A DNA stretch of 64,000 nt from Prosapia bicincta (Eukaryota > Arthropoda > Insecta > Hemiptera > Cercopidae): positions 153,858,544 to 153,922,543 of the forward strand of contig JBAIZL010000001.1 in NCBI GenBank assembly GCA_036971475.1, given 5' to 3'. Numbering within the stretch: the first letter of the stretch is position 1; each line of letters starts with the position of its first letter. The position numbers and the translations under genes are program-made. The notes under the pieces were generated by a model. The model had not been told where the DNA came from. It worked only from the letters and a program-made list of their open reading frames with translations, and ran no database searches. Shown here piece by piece: positions 24,561-36,822 of the stretch.

Positions 24561-24562
<2 letters not shown>

Positions 24563-24631
<69 letters not shown>
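24563..24631. repeat. (AT)n microsatellite, left of a foldback element
   Basis: Pure TA dinucleotide tract. It pairs with the tract at 25017-25090 on the other side of the foldback element. Confidence 0.98.
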
Positions 24632-24633
<2 letters not shown>

Positions 24634-24674
24634 ATATCTTACGTTCTCCATTATTTGACCGTTGCACTGACTTT

Positions 24675-25013
24675 ATGAAGTTAATATATTACTATTGTAA
24701 ATACTAAGTGCAATAATTTTACCTTGTGTGATGAGGGACCTTTCGGTCACTTGACCATTGTCGAATCACTGTGGTGATTAAAATATCAAGATTTTAACAC
24801 CTACCAAAGGTAAACAACTCTACCGGAAATATCTTAACCTCGAAATCAAACTCCAGAATTGCATCAACAGAATAAATTTTAATGAAAAATGCGTAACACT
24901 TAATATCACAGTGATTCAACAATGGTCAAATGACCGAAAGGTGCCTCATCACACAAGGTAAAATTATTGCACTTAGTGGTGGATAAAAGTATTTACAATA
25001 GTAATATACTAAC

Positions 25014-25018
<5 letters not shown>
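24675..25018. mobile_element. 344-bp foldback element between two (AT)n tracts
   Basis: The left arm (24675-24775) and right arm (24905-25018) are inverted copies with a few substitutions. The right arm has about 13 extra bases (TGGTGGATAAAAG). Shared segments include AAGTGCAATAATTTTACCTT and TTGTGTGATGAG. Each arm carries a stem plus GAAA: in the right arm GGTCA..TGACC followed by GAAAGGT. This resembles the hammerhead-like motif near the ends of Penelope-like elements, but the CTGATGA half is not intact. The non-coding middle is about 130 bp. The AT brackets match the arrangement of the Penelope element at 57.7-59.6 kb, so a non-autonomous Penelope derivative is a reasonable guess. Confidence 0.6.
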
Positions 25019-25084
<66 letters not shown>

Positions 25085-25090
25085 GTATAT
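25017..25090. repeat. (AT)n microsatellite, right of the foldback element
   Basis: Pure TA tract ending in ATATGTATATG. It directly abuts the right arm of the foldback element. Confidence 0.97.
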
Positions 25091-26000
25091 TATAAAAAGT
25101 CATACCTTTGTTTAATCCTCTACCCTCAAGGTTACTAATATTTAAATTACCGTTTGTGGTCAGTAATCTTTTGAAACTGATGTTTATTTAAGTAAGCATG
25201 TAATTGTAACAGCCTTAAAATATTCAGTAATAGTTACAATTCTAATAGGAATGACAGTTTGGCAAAATATCTCTAAAGTTTGAGAAAGGGGTTTTAGCAC
25301 AGAACAACCTTTAGTAAGTAATAATAACGGTTCTATGTAGTTTTTATACAGATAGTCTACCTTGTAAAGTGGCTTGAAGTAGCGCTAGGCTGGATGTAAC
25401 TCAGAACCATCGAATCTTCCCCCTAGTCGTTATAAAACTGTAATTGCAGGGCTCCCTCCAAACTCGGGGAAATGTTTGTTTATAGACCTGCAGTACACTC
25501 TTAGAGAGAGGGAAATTTTAATTTACACAGCAATTAAAAAGTTGCCGGAGGTAAACAGAGATCCTCTGAAAGACCGATTGTGTGCAGCATGGTTCCGGCA
25601 TCATATGGTTCTTTTCTCTTATTAATGGTCTCCTTGTATTGTAGAGTTTATTACTATGTTTGTACATAGTGGAGGCTATTATGGCTTGAAATATTGCATT
25701 CGTTGTCTGAAAATGTCAGTACACCAACCGGACTGTTACGTAGAAACTATTACATTGTACGCAATTATTGTGTAACTAAAGTTTTAATTTTACGAACACT
25801 TCGTTCCCAGAATCATCTAGAATTGTCTAAGCTCCAGTAATGCTCAGCTATTTTTGTTCCTGTAACTTTTACTAAAAGCTACATCCATTATAGATATAAA
25901 AATTACAACATTAAGAAGCGAGGTTCACTTAACTATTTTTATCAGCGTTTTTATTTGTTAAAGGGTCTTCGTATACATTGTGCTGATGGTCAGACTGTCC
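25091..26000. other. unique DNA; nothing recognised
   Basis: AT-rich with a slightly more GC-rich patch at 25380-25620. No gene, RNA or element was recognised. Confidence 0.6.
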
Positions 26001-29000
26001 GATCAACATAGAGTTTTAATTGTTCAACTATTGCATACTTCTATTTATACATTTTCCTGATGCAGTGTGTTATTGACCAACATAGGGTTTTAATTGTTTA
26101 ACTATTGCATACTTCTATTTATACATTTTCCTGATGCAGTGTGTTATTGACCAACATAGAGTTTTAATTGTTCAACTATTGCATACTTCTATTTATACAT
26201 TTTCCTGATGTAGTGTGTTATTGACCAACATAGGGTTTTAATTGTTTAACTATTGCATACTTCTATTTATACATTTTCCTGATGCAGTGTGTTATTGACC
26301 AACATAGAGTTTTAATTGTTCAACTATTGCATACTTCTATTTATACATTTTCCTGATGCAGTGTGTTATTGACCAACATAGGGTTTTAATTGTTTAACTA
26401 TTGCATACTTCTATTTATACATTTTCCTGATGCAGTGTGTTATTGACCAACATAGAGATTTAATTGTTCAACTATTGCATACTTCTATTTATACATTTTC
26501 CTGATGCAGTGTGTTATTGACCAACATAGGGTTTTAATTGTTTAACTATTGCATACTTCTATTTATACATTTTCCTGATGCAGTGTGTTATTGACCAACA
26601 TAGGGTTTTAATTGTTTAATCATTGCATACTTCTATATATACATTTTCCTGATGGAGTGTGTTATTGACCAACATAGAGTTTTAATTGTTTAACTATTGC
26701 ATACTTCTATTTATACATTTTCCTGATGGAGTGTGTTATTGACCAACATAGGGTTTTAATTGTTTAATCATTGCATACTTCTATGTATACATTTTCCTGA
26801 TGCAGTGTGTTATTGACCAACATAGGGTTTTAATTGTTTAATCATTGCATACTTCTATGTATACATTTTCCTGATGGAGTGTGTTATTGACCAACATAGG
26901 GCTTTAATTGTTTAATCATTGCATACTTCTATGTATACATTTTCCTGATGCAGTGTGTTATTGACCAACATAGGGTTTTAATTGTTTAATCATTGCATAC
27001 TTCTATTTATACATTTTCCTGATGGAGTGTGTTATTGACCAACATAGGGTTTTAATTGTTTAATCATTGCATACTTCTATGTATACATTTTCCTGATGCA
27101 GTGTGTTATTGACCAACATAGGGTTTTAATTGTTTAATCATTGCATACTTCTATGTATACATTTTCCTGATGGAGTGTGTTATTGACCAACATAGGGCTT
27201 TAATTGTTTAATCATTGCATACTTCTATGTATACATTTTCCTGATGGAGTGTGTTATTGACCAACATAGGGCTTTAATTGTTTAATCATTGCATACTTCT
27301 ATGTATACATTTTCCTGATGGAGTGTGTTATTGACCAACATAGGGCTTTAATTGTTTAATCATTGCATACTTCTATGTATACATTTTCCTGATGGAGTGT
27401 GTTATTGACCAACATAGGGCTTTAAATGTTTAATCATTGCATACTTCTATGTATACATTTTCCTGATGCAGTGTGTTATTGACCAACATAGGGTTTTAAT
27501 TGTTTAATCATTGCATACTTCTATGTATACATTTTCCTGATGGAGTGTGTTATTGACCAACATAGAGTTTTAATTGTTTAACTATTGCCTACTTCTATTT
27601 ATACATTTTCCTGATGGAGTGTGTTATTGACCAACATAGGGTTTTAATTGTTTAATCATTGCATACTTCTATGCATACATTTTCCTGATGGAGTGTGTTA
27701 TTGACCAACATAGAGTTTTAATTGTTTAATCATTGCATACTTCTATGTATACATTTTCCTGATGGAGTGTGTTATTGACCAACATAGGGTTTTAATTGTT
27801 TAATCATTGCATACTTCTATGTATACATTTTCCTGATGGAGTGTGTTATTGACCAACATAGGGCTTTAATTGTTTAATCATTGCATACTTCTATGAATAC
27901 ATTTTCCTGATGGAGTGTGTTATTGACCAACATAGAGTTTTAATTGTTTAATCATTGCATACTTCTATGTATACATTTTCCTGATGGAGTGTGTTATTGA
28001 CCAACATAGGGTTTTAATTGTTTAATCATTGCATACTTCTATGTATACATTTTCCTGATGGAGTGTGTTATTGACCAACATAGAGCTTTAATTGTTTAAT
28101 CATTGCATACTTCTATGTATACATTTTCCTGATGGAGTGTGTTATTGATCAACATAGGGCTTTAATTGTTTAATCATTGCATACTTCTATGAATACATTT
28201 TCCTGATGGAGTGTGTTATTGACCAACATAGAGTTTTAATTGTTTAATCATTGCATACTTCTATTTATACATTTTCCTGATGGAGTGTGTTATTGACCAA
28301 CAGAGTTTTAATTGTTTAATCATTGCATACTTCTATGTATACATTTTCCTGATGGAGTGTGTTATTGACCAACATAGGGTTTTAATTGTTTAATCATTGC
28401 ATACTTCTATGTATACATTTTCCTGATGGAGTGTGTTATTGACCAACATAGAGCTTTAATTGTTTAATCATTGCATACTTCTATGTATACATTTTCCTGA
28501 TGGAGTGTGTTATTGACCAACATAGAGTTTTAATTGTTTAATCATTGCATACTTCTATTTATACATTTTCCTGATGGAGTGTGTTATTGACCAACAGAGT
28601 TTTAATTGTTTAATCATTGCATACTTCTATGTATACATTTTCCTGATGGAGTGTGTTATTGACCAACATAGGGTTTTAATTGTTTAATCATTGCATACTT
28701 CTATGTATACATTTTCCTGATGGAGTGTGTTATTGACCAACATAGAGCTTTAATTGTTTAATCATTGCATACTTCTATGTATACATTTTCCTGATGGAGT
28801 GTGTTATTGATCAACATAGGGCTTTAATTGTTTAATCATTGCATACTTCTATGAATACATTTTCCTGATGGAGTGTGTTATTGACCAACATAGAGTTTTA
28901 ATTGTTTAATCATTGCATACTTCTATTTATACATTTTCCTGATGGAGTGTGTTATTGACCAACAGAGTTTTAATTGTTTAATCATTGCATACTTCTATGT

Positions 29001-30030
29001 ATACATTTTCCTGATGGAGTGTGTTATTGACCAACATAGAGTTTTAATTGTTCAACTATTGCATACTTCTATTTATACATTTTCCTGATGGAGTGTGTTA
29101 TTGACCAACATAGGGCTTTAATTGTTTAATCATTGCATACTTCTATGTATACATTTTCCTGATGGAGTGTGTTATTGACCAACATAGAGCTTTAATTGTT
29201 TAATCATTGCATACTTCTATGTATACATTTTCCTGATGGAGTGTGTTATTGACCAACATAGAGTTTTAATTGTTTAATCATTGCATACTTCTATTTATAC
29301 ATTTTCCTGATGGAGTGTGTTATTGACCAACAGAGTTTTAATTGTTTAATCATTGCATACTTCTATGTATACATTTTCCTGATGGAGTGTGTTATTGACC
29401 AACATAGGGTTTTAATTGTTTAATCATTGCATACTTCTATTTATACATTTTCCTGATGGAGTGTGTTATTGACCAACATAGAGTTTTAATTGTTTAATCA
29501 TTGCATACTTCTATTTATACATTTTCCTGATGGAGTGTGTTATTGACCAACATAGGGCTTTAATTGTTTAATCATTGCATACTTCTATGTATACATTTTC
29601 CTGATGGAGTGTGTTATTGACCAACATAGGGCTTTAATTGTTTAATCATTGCATACTTCTATTTATACATTTTCCTGATGGAGTGTGTTATTGACCAACA
29701 TAGGGCTTTAATTGTTTAATCATTGCATACTTCTATGTATACATTTTCCTGATGGAGTGTGTTATTGACCAACAAAGGGTTTTAATTGTTTAATCATTGC
29801 ATACTTCTATGAATACATTTTCCTGATGGAGTGTGTTATTGACCAACATAGGGTTTTAATTGTTTAATCATTGCATACTTCTATGTATACATTTTCCTGA
29901 TGGAGTGTGTTATTGACCAACAAAGGGTTTTAATTGTTTAATCATTGCATACTTCTATGAATACATTTTCCTGATGGAGTGTGTTATTGACCAACATAGG
30001 GTTTTTAATTGTTAAATCATTACTTGTATG
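26001..30030. repeat. 74-bp satellite array, about 54 units
   Basis: TATTGACCAA recurs at 26071 and 26145, a 74-bp step. The unit runs TTGACCAACATAGGGTTTTA, ATTGTTTAATCATTGCATAC, TTCTATGTATACATTTTCCT and GATGGAGTGTGTTA. The left end (to about 26600) uses the AACTATTGC and GATGCAG forms. The rest uses ATCATTGC and GATGGAG. A 72-bp variant (ACCAACAGAG) recurs at 28291, 28585, 28953 and 29321, the last two spacings being 368 bp, so a five-unit higher-order repeat exists there. Not coding. Confidence 0.97.
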
Positions 30031-30970
30031 CATATGTTAACCTGGTCGACAGTATTAGAAATCAGTCTAAACCCAATCAACCAATACTAGAGCAGCTTCA
30101 GAGTACCAAAAGTAATCAAAAATTGTCATTCATTGCAGGACAGAAATAGAACAAATCCTGAAAGATTTATGCAAGTGTGCACAAGCACAATATGAGGTAA
30201 ATAATCCTGCCCATTGAATGGAACGTCGCCTGCGACCTTGGAGAAGGAAAGATCGACGCTACCGCTGGCTCAGGTTTTGATTACGAGTCTCATTGTTCTT
30301 GAATAACAATTGTTAATTTTATTGTAACTCCCCATTTGGAAAATTAATTTTCTATTAATAAACTTTGTGTCTTAAATAAATGTGTGTAAAATAAACGCAT
30401 TACATATTATCACTATATTTATTCAATTAACACTATTTATTCTACAACAAGTCAGGAAACAAAGTAATATTTGTGAAAAGATTCATTAAACTGATCCATG
30501 TGCAAGATTTTCTTTTAAGAGAGTGATTCTTTTTGTAAAAAGTAAACAATAAATGTGCGTTTATATTATAGAAATTTGAACATTTTCATCTTAGTAATAT
30601 ATATAAAATAATAGTATTCAATATGTTATTATTGACGTTGCGCTCTGAATCACATATTTTATTTTGTACATATAATTTTATTTCATGTTTGTGGTTGAAG
30701 TCCTGATGTGGAATAATATTATTGTATAATCAACCGCCATAATTTGCCGCATATTATCTATAAAAACAATATAATAATGTGCATGGAAAAACTGGTTTCA
30801 AAAGTATTTTAAGCTTGTTCAATGACTTTATCGTTAATTGTGGGAAACACGATTTTACACAGATAAAAGTTAAATCTACGTGTAGTCTACATAAATAGAT
30901 TGTGAAATAGATAATTCCTAAGCTGTTATATTTACAAACGAGATACATTGGCAGTTTAAATGTACTAAAA
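30031..30970. other. AT-rich unique DNA with one weak exon candidate
   Basis: A short, more GC-rich patch at 30180-30290 stands out. Otherwise AT-rich. The ORF at 30754-30987 (-) is unrecognised. Confidence 0.55.
30139..30217 (+). other. weak candidate terminal exon
   Basis: ATTGCAG ends at 30138. The following frame is open for 25 codons and reads as an amphipathic helix (TEIEQILKDLCKCAQAQYEV) before a TGA at 30215-30217. A TTAATAAAC polyadenylation signal lies about 140 bases further on (near 30356). An alternative donor GAG|GTAAAT occurs at 30194-30202. The open frame is short enough to arise by chance. No family was recognised. Confidence 0.2.
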
Positions 30971-30976
30971 TGTACA

Positions 30977-31180
30977 TCAAGTGTCAATTTTTTTGTTGAG
31001 ATTATTAGGTTTTTTGCGTTTAGTTAATCCAATAATGTGGCCAGAGGGTGTGCTATGTGGTACATCTTTGTTAATATGAAAGACTTCTGGGTTGTGGTTA
31101 ATGTATGCGTAACTGTGGTCTATATCTGTTATGTGGTTAGCAAGAGACATGAGTCGAGAGAGATAGTTTGTGTTGCTCAA
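30977..31180 (-). pseudogene. decayed Penelope-like element: end of the GIY-YIG endonuclease domain
   Basis: The minus-strand frame contains LANHITDIDHSYAYINHNPE and later PNNLNKKIDT. That layout (Ala-x-His, then Asp-His-Ser, an Asn-Pro-Glu segment, and Pro-Asn-Asn-x-Asn near the end) is what I know from the C-terminal part of the Penelope-type GIY-YIG endonuclease. The GIY and YIG motifs themselves are not visible. The frame just upstream (31180-31200) seems shifted, since IEQHKLSLS appears in another frame and reads like the segment that normally precedes. The reverse transcriptase is not found. A possible matching element terminus lies at 31590-31640. I treat it as a fossil. The match is by eye. 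Confidence 0.5.
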
Positions 31181-31589
31181 TCTATGTTGAAAACTACGAG
31201 CTCTGCTCAGAGTGGAATTTATTACAGTTCAGTTACCATGCATCTGGTGCTTCAAGTTCTTAAAACTTTTTTCGTATTGTGTAGTGTATTACTGTAATAA
31301 GAATATATTTGTTTTAAATGGCATTTTGAATTCTGTTTGTATCTTTGTAAAACGCATCTACGGAACCACCTATAGGATCAATCTTTACACGATGTAAAAT
31401 AAAAGTAAAATGGTAAATAAAAGTAAAATTGGCTGGCTGATGATAATGGCTTCTAGGAATTCCTGGCAAGAGACTGACTAAACGACTCCTCGGGCCTATC
31501 TTGGCAGTATAGTGTATGGGTTGTAGCTGATATTTAAGATGGCTTGTGGAGTTAAGGTTATAAATAAATAAATCACTCACAACTATAAA

Positions 31590-31640
31590 CACTTTGTATA
31601 CGCGTTTCAGTAACTTTTGTCATCGCCAGTTATACTATTA
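31590..31640 (-). other. possible Penelope terminal motif (stem plus GAAAC)
   Basis: The minus strand reads CGATGACAAAAGTTACTGAA followed by ACGCG: a weak stem followed by GAAACG, similar in layout to the stem-GAAAC motif at 57301-57322. It lies 5' of the endonuclease relic on the same strand, where a Penelope pseudo-LTR could be. The stem is imperfect. Confidence 0.3.
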
Positions 31641-31649
31641 CGAAATTAG

Positions 31650-32749
31650 TTGCGGTTGTAATTTTGTAGTAATATCACAAAATTATGACGAAATGGAGAT
31701 GATGATATGAGTAATCGAAAAGCGTAAATAATGTTTATTGTCAATTCTTGTAGTTATTTATTTATTACAGTGAATGGGTTAATTGTTGAGCTTTAACAAA
31801 GTTGTATCTGTTTTGAGAAATTTTTATAGAACATCATCATTTCGTCTTCTTCGATGGTTGTGAATCCAATCTTGCTCTCAGTAACGGATCATTGCAGTAA
31901 AATTAAATACTATTTACTAGAAGACTTTTCATTATCAACGTAGGTTTAATTAATCGATTTAGATATTTTTATAATTAATCTATCTACTTCTGGATAAGCT
32001 GAACATTGGAATGTGTTGAAATTATTAGGAAACATTCTCAATGTCACTTTTATACCCTTTTATTGCACACTGTCACATAGTTAATGTCATGTAATCTTAC
32101 GCCAACAGGTTAACTTTAAACTTTAAATACTAAAGTAAAAGGCTCTGTTGATGTATGAGATTGGCTCCATTTCCCTAATATCAAAACTTGTGAGTGTATA
32201 CACAAACCTACTTTGAAAGTTTCTTTAAAATGAGTTATAGGCCGTTGACTTTTCCGTTACATTAGATATTAATAGTTGAGTGCGCACGTCTCTTGTGGCC
32301 CCATTTAGCTGCCCCTACATATTTCATTAGTCGTCAACTGCCTTACAATTTCTTCCTGGCTTTACATTGGGCGAGGTTTTGTAATAACATTTAGGTATTT
32401 TATTAGGCTATGCTTTCTGTGCGTTCTTCTAAAGCACGAGCTCGCTAAACATAATGCCTACTATTTTCCACTAATTTGTTCATACATTGCTTTAAGCCTG
32501 TTTTTCCAAATGTACATTTTTCTTTCTCAAGGGTTTTTGCTAGTAAATTCTCTGTAAATACGAACAATATATATTCTTAACAATATGCTAGATACTTCCT
32601 AAGCGTCTTTAGTTATTTACATTCATATAGTGTACGTTTGAATGTTACTACTACACTTCCGAAAACAAGAATTGCTAAATGTACACAATTAGTATAAGTG
32701 ATAAACTGAAAGCAAATATATACTTGTGTCACAATTACAACATTTCGCG
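31650..32749. other. AT-rich unique DNA; nothing recognised
   Basis: No coding, RNA or repeat signal that I can support. Confidence 0.6.
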
Positions 32750-32932
32750 CTTGTGTGTGTGTGTGGTGTAAGTGCGTACGCGCGCGTTCGTGTGTGTGTA
32801 TTGGTGTGTGTGCGCGCGCGTGCGAGCGCGTTCATGCGTGTGCGTGCGTGTGTGTGTGCGCGCGTTCGTGTGTGTGTGTGTGTGCGCTTGCTCGTTCGTG
32901 CGTGCGCGCGCGCGCGTGCGTGTATGTGTGTG
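32750..32932. repeat. (TG/CG)n alternating purine-pyrimidine tract
   Basis: About 180 bases of interleaved TGTG and CGCG runs with few interruptions, e.g. TGTGTGCGCGCGCGTGCGAG at about 32807. It is the only strongly GC-rich simple repeat here, and CpG-dense. Strict alternation favours left-handed Z-DNA. The long Arg/His and Cys/Val ORFs on both strands are artefacts of the tract. Confidence 0.95.
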
Positions 32933-34637
32933 AGAGCGTAGGAATATAATGTAATACACAGGTTGATTAAAATTGTGTATATTAACAATTATATGTATAC
33001 ACACACACAGTGCTGTGTTTTTAAAAAACATAGGCCTGGACGTTTAGAAAGATAGTCCTGGACGGATTAGGACCCGTTGTATAGGATCGATATTCAACAG
33101 TTAAAACATTTATATTTCGATAATTTACTAAACATCTTGTTTTATTACGCGTAAGAACTTGAAGCCGATGTCGGCGGAGGACAAAGAGTTTATTTCAGAC
33201 AGTAGACAATTTCCGCTTTCTGCGTGCTTTCGTCCTCACACCACACCGTCTTCCTGAGCACATCTAACACGTGCTATTTTTGTTTTGCTTAACTTTGAAA
33301 ACACAAACATTGTATTCGAAACCTTTTGCAAAATGAGGTCAGTTATTCCCAGTCGTGGTATATGAACCACTTTAGAAAGTGAATTTAGAAAACAAGAGTA
33401 GAATTTAATGTTATTTAAAATTTTGAAGTTTTTTCTTAAAATAATTTTTTGTAGTTTTAAGAAGATCGGCCATTATGAATTATAGCCTACAAAGAAGAGT
33501 AACGGTTTAGGCAGGGACGTAACACCACAATCTTAAGGTACGGAACACGGGGAGTCATAGCATCGCGGGTCAAGGATCGCTTATCTATAGTAACCAAGTC
33601 TGTGCCGGCTTTATATGCCTACCCGTTACACCTTATTGTAGGAAGCAGGGTATGTGGAAACAGGCAGCACTAAAGAAGCGGCAAAGTGATTCCCCGATAC
33701 TAGACATTTTGGAAAATAATGACATCGTATGAACAGCGTCGATAACTTGCAGTAGATTTGCCGGGGTGAACAGACTTGCATTTACCCCTCTTAAATGTGA
33801 CGTTAACTTTCATCTTCCTTGAAACAGGAATAAGTGTGTTAAATACAGTTTCTAATGGAAATTCGGAAAGGCACTATTAAAATTAACAAGAAGACAAAAT
33901 TGTTAACGGTGAATATACTCTACTGAAGTCAGAGCTTTAATCACCATTTTCAGCTTCAACTGAGTTTTAAAGTTCGCTGTGCATGTGTAGCCTAGCATTC
34001 TTGTACAGTCGTCTAGAATGTCTACTTTATGCTAACGTGTGAGATTGTGAGACGAGGAGTATGTGGGTGAGCTGTGATAGTGCGTGAGGATTGGAGGACC
34101 GGTTTCCTAATGCTTCATCTCGCACTCCCACTCACCAGGTCCTGATACTTCTGGTGCCTAAATCACATTACCGCAGGACTACGGATAGTAAAATATTCCC
34201 TAGTGAGGACAAGTTTTGGTCTTTGAAATAATTAAACCGCGAAAAGCGTGTTGGAAATTAATATAAATTGTTAGGATTTGTTGATTTTATCTTGACGTGA
34301 GCTACTAGTAATCACTAAACACTTTTAAATGTTTTAAACACTTTTACGGCCTGAGTTGACAATGGGACACATCTCCCGAAACAGCCGTCCTCAACAAACA
34401 AAGTAAGTGCTACTATGGGCAAGTTAAAACATTTAAAAGTGTTAGATTAAATCAACCATTCAATTCATCATTTAAGACAAGGAATCACAGATTTATAAAA
34501 AATATATATTTATAAATAGTTTCCATCTACAAAATGTTATCCATTTTAATAAGTTATACACAATAATTATGCTCTCTTTCGTTTATTGTGGCTAATTGAT
34601 TACAAACATTTATTTTTAAAATTTTTAATTCGTATTA
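32933..34637. other. AT-rich unique DNA; no supported gene
   Basis: Contains a somewhat GC-richer patch (33160-33260) with a short open frame starting ATGTCGGCGGAGGACAAAGA at about 33169 that stops after 29 codons. No splice donor was found, so it is not called. Also contains the inverted repeat at 34318-34443. Confidence 0.55.
34318..34443. repeat. perfect 20-bp inverted repeat with 86-base spacer
   Basis: AACACTTTTAAATGTTTTAA at 34318-34337 is exactly inverted at 34424-34443. Similarity continues outward with a small indel (TAATC on both sides). The spacer is more GC-rich (CCCGAAACAGCCGTCC). Probably a small foldback element of about 140 bp. Confidence 0.65.
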
Positions 34638-34828
34638 CCCTACTTAGACATATATACCCCTACTTAGACATATATATACCCCTACTTAGACATATATACC
34701 CCTCCTTAGACATATATACCCCTACTTAGACATATATACCCCTACTTAGACATATATACCCCTACTTAGACATATATACCCCTACTTAGACATATATACC
34801 CCTACTTAGACCCTATATACTCCTATAT
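34638..34828. repeat. 20-bp minisatellite, about 9 units
   Basis: Tandem CCCTACTTAGACATATATAC, nearly perfect after the first two units. It degrades at the right end into ACCCTATATACTCC. Confidence 0.96.
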
Positions 34829-35539
34829 ATACACATACACAACAGTTGGCTTTCCATTTTATAGCGCAATAAATATTTCTGTTGAAGGGTCTTTATGATA
34901 AAGTTAGGTTTCAATATTGTGAACTTGTTTTTATTGATGCATGAACGTTGAAAAATACATTGTAATGTTTTCAGTTTACTCTGAAGTAATTAAACTCTCA
35001 GAGGAGAGATAGAGGGCGGGGATCAAATAGTGAGTAACAGGTCATAGAAACGTGTGTTAAAATATTCAGTGAATTCCTGTTTATTTTTATCAACATAATT
35101 GAATTCATGTTATTATTAATTTATTTAAAGCGGATATAATTTAACGTAACCCTCGTTAAAAACAAGTTTTCACGAATCTACACTTTCCTATGCTTTCCTT
35201 ATTAATTACCAACTATTATAACAGAATGTTTCCACTTAATAAATAGGCCTCTATCTTCTTGTTCATGATAATACAGTAATCTGTTCTGGAATATTTCATT
35301 TTCATGCATGAAATTCAGTTTTAAATTAAACAATAATTTAAAGCTTAATAATAATTTATATTTCAATAAATAGTTAGAGAACGATTTTTTACAAATTATG
35401 AATTTTAATTTCTATGTATTAACCTAAAATGTCTGTCTACAAATTAAGGGAAAGGTTTATTAAAAAGCTAAATAATATAAATTATCCTTCTAAAATTATA
35501 AGGACTTAACATGAGAATTGTGCCTCAGATTTCTGATAG
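34829..35539. other. AT-rich unique DNA; nothing recognised
   Basis: No gene or element seen. Confidence 0.6.
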
Positions 35540-36822
35540 TTTCAGTATGAGAAAGATAAGGGTGTTTTCAGATTTGGGTAATATTTTAAAGTTACGTTGA
35601 GAAATATAAGGGCGTTTTTAGATTTGGGTTATATTTTATGAGTTACGTTGAGAAAGATAAGAGTGCTTTCAGATTTGGGTAATATTTTAAAGTTACGTTG
35701 AGAAAGATAAGGGGTATATATTTGGCGAAATATTTTATAGTTCCTTGAGAAAGATGAGTGCTTTCAGATTTGGGTAATATTTTATGAGTTACGTTGAGAA
35801 AGATAAGGGGTATATATTTGGCGAAATATTTTATAGTTACCTTGAAAAAGATAAGGGCGCTTTCAGATTTGGGTAATATTTTATAGTTACGTTGAGAAAT
35901 ATAAGGGCGTTTTCAGATTTGGGTTATATTTTATGAGTTACGTTGAGAAATATAAGGGCGTTTTCAGATTTGGGTTATATTTTATGAGTTACGTTGAGAA
36001 AGATAAGGGGTATATATTTGGCGAAATATTTTATAGTTACCTTAAAAAAGATAAGGGCGCTTTCAGATTTGGGTAATATTTTATAGTTACGTTGAGAAAT
36101 ATAAGGGCGTTTTCAGATTTGGGTTATATTTTATGAGTTACGTTGAGAAAGATAAGGGGTATATATTTGGCGAAATATTTTATAGTTACCTTGAAAAAGA
36201 TAAGGGCGCTTTCAGATTTGGGTAATATTTTATGAGTTACGTTGAGAAAGATAAGGGCGTTTTCAGATTTGGGTTATATTTTATGAGTTACGTTGAGAAA
36301 GATAAGGGGTATATATTTGGCGAAATATTTTATAGTTACCTTGAAAAAGATAAGGGCGCTTTCAGATTTGGGTAATATTTTATAGTTACGTTGAGAAAAA
36401 TAAGAGTGCTTTCAGATTTGGGTAATATTTTATGAGTTACGTTGAGAAAGATAAGGGGTATATATTTGGCGAAATATTTTATAGTTACCTTGAAAAAGAT
36501 AAGGGCGCTTTCAGATTTGGGTAATATTTTATAGTTACGTTGAGAAAAATAAGAGTGCTTTCAGATTTGGGTAATATTTTATGAGTTACGTTGAGAAAGA
36601 TAAGGGCGTTTTCAGATTTGGGTTATATTTTATGAGTTACGTTGAGAAAGATAAGGGGTATATATTTGGCGAAATATTTTATAGTTACCTTGAAAAAGAT
36701 AAGGGCGCTTTCAGATTTGGGTAATATTTTATAGTTACGTTGAGAAAAATAAGAGTGCTTTCAGATTTGGGTAATATTTTAAAGTGACGTCGAGAAAGAT
36801 AATTGGGCATTTAGATTAGGTG
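35540..36822. repeat. composite minisatellite of alternating 49-51-bp units, about 25 units
   Basis: Two clearly different unit types share GAGAAAGATAAGG and TATTTTATAGTTAC. One has GCGCTTTCAGATTTGGGTAA in the middle, the other GGTATATATTTGGCGAAATA. A subtype of the first has GGCGTTTTCAGATTTGGGTT and ends ATGAGTTACG. They alternate in short blocks that recur across the array, so the true repeating unit is a composite of three to five units. It ends with a diverged copy (GTGACGTCGAGAAAGATAAT) at about 36780. Not coding. Confidence 0.94.

Larger units (their letters stand above)
22875..24562. other. AT-rich unique DNA; no supported gene
   Basis: Contains a MITE-like inverted-repeat element (23645-23877) and a nested hairpin (24234-24307), listed separately. 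The 98-codon open frame at 24042-24338 (+) overlaps that hairpin and has no recognisable domain. Confidence 0.6.

Noticed and set aside
31314..31592. 92-codon minus-strand ORF
   Set aside because: Mixed composition, but no domain, and it spans the probable Penelope terminal region.
32689..33031. ORFs of Arg/His/Thr and Cys/Val/Arg across 32.7-33.0 kb
   Set aside because: Products of the TG/CG simple repeat. Two or more frames are open at once.
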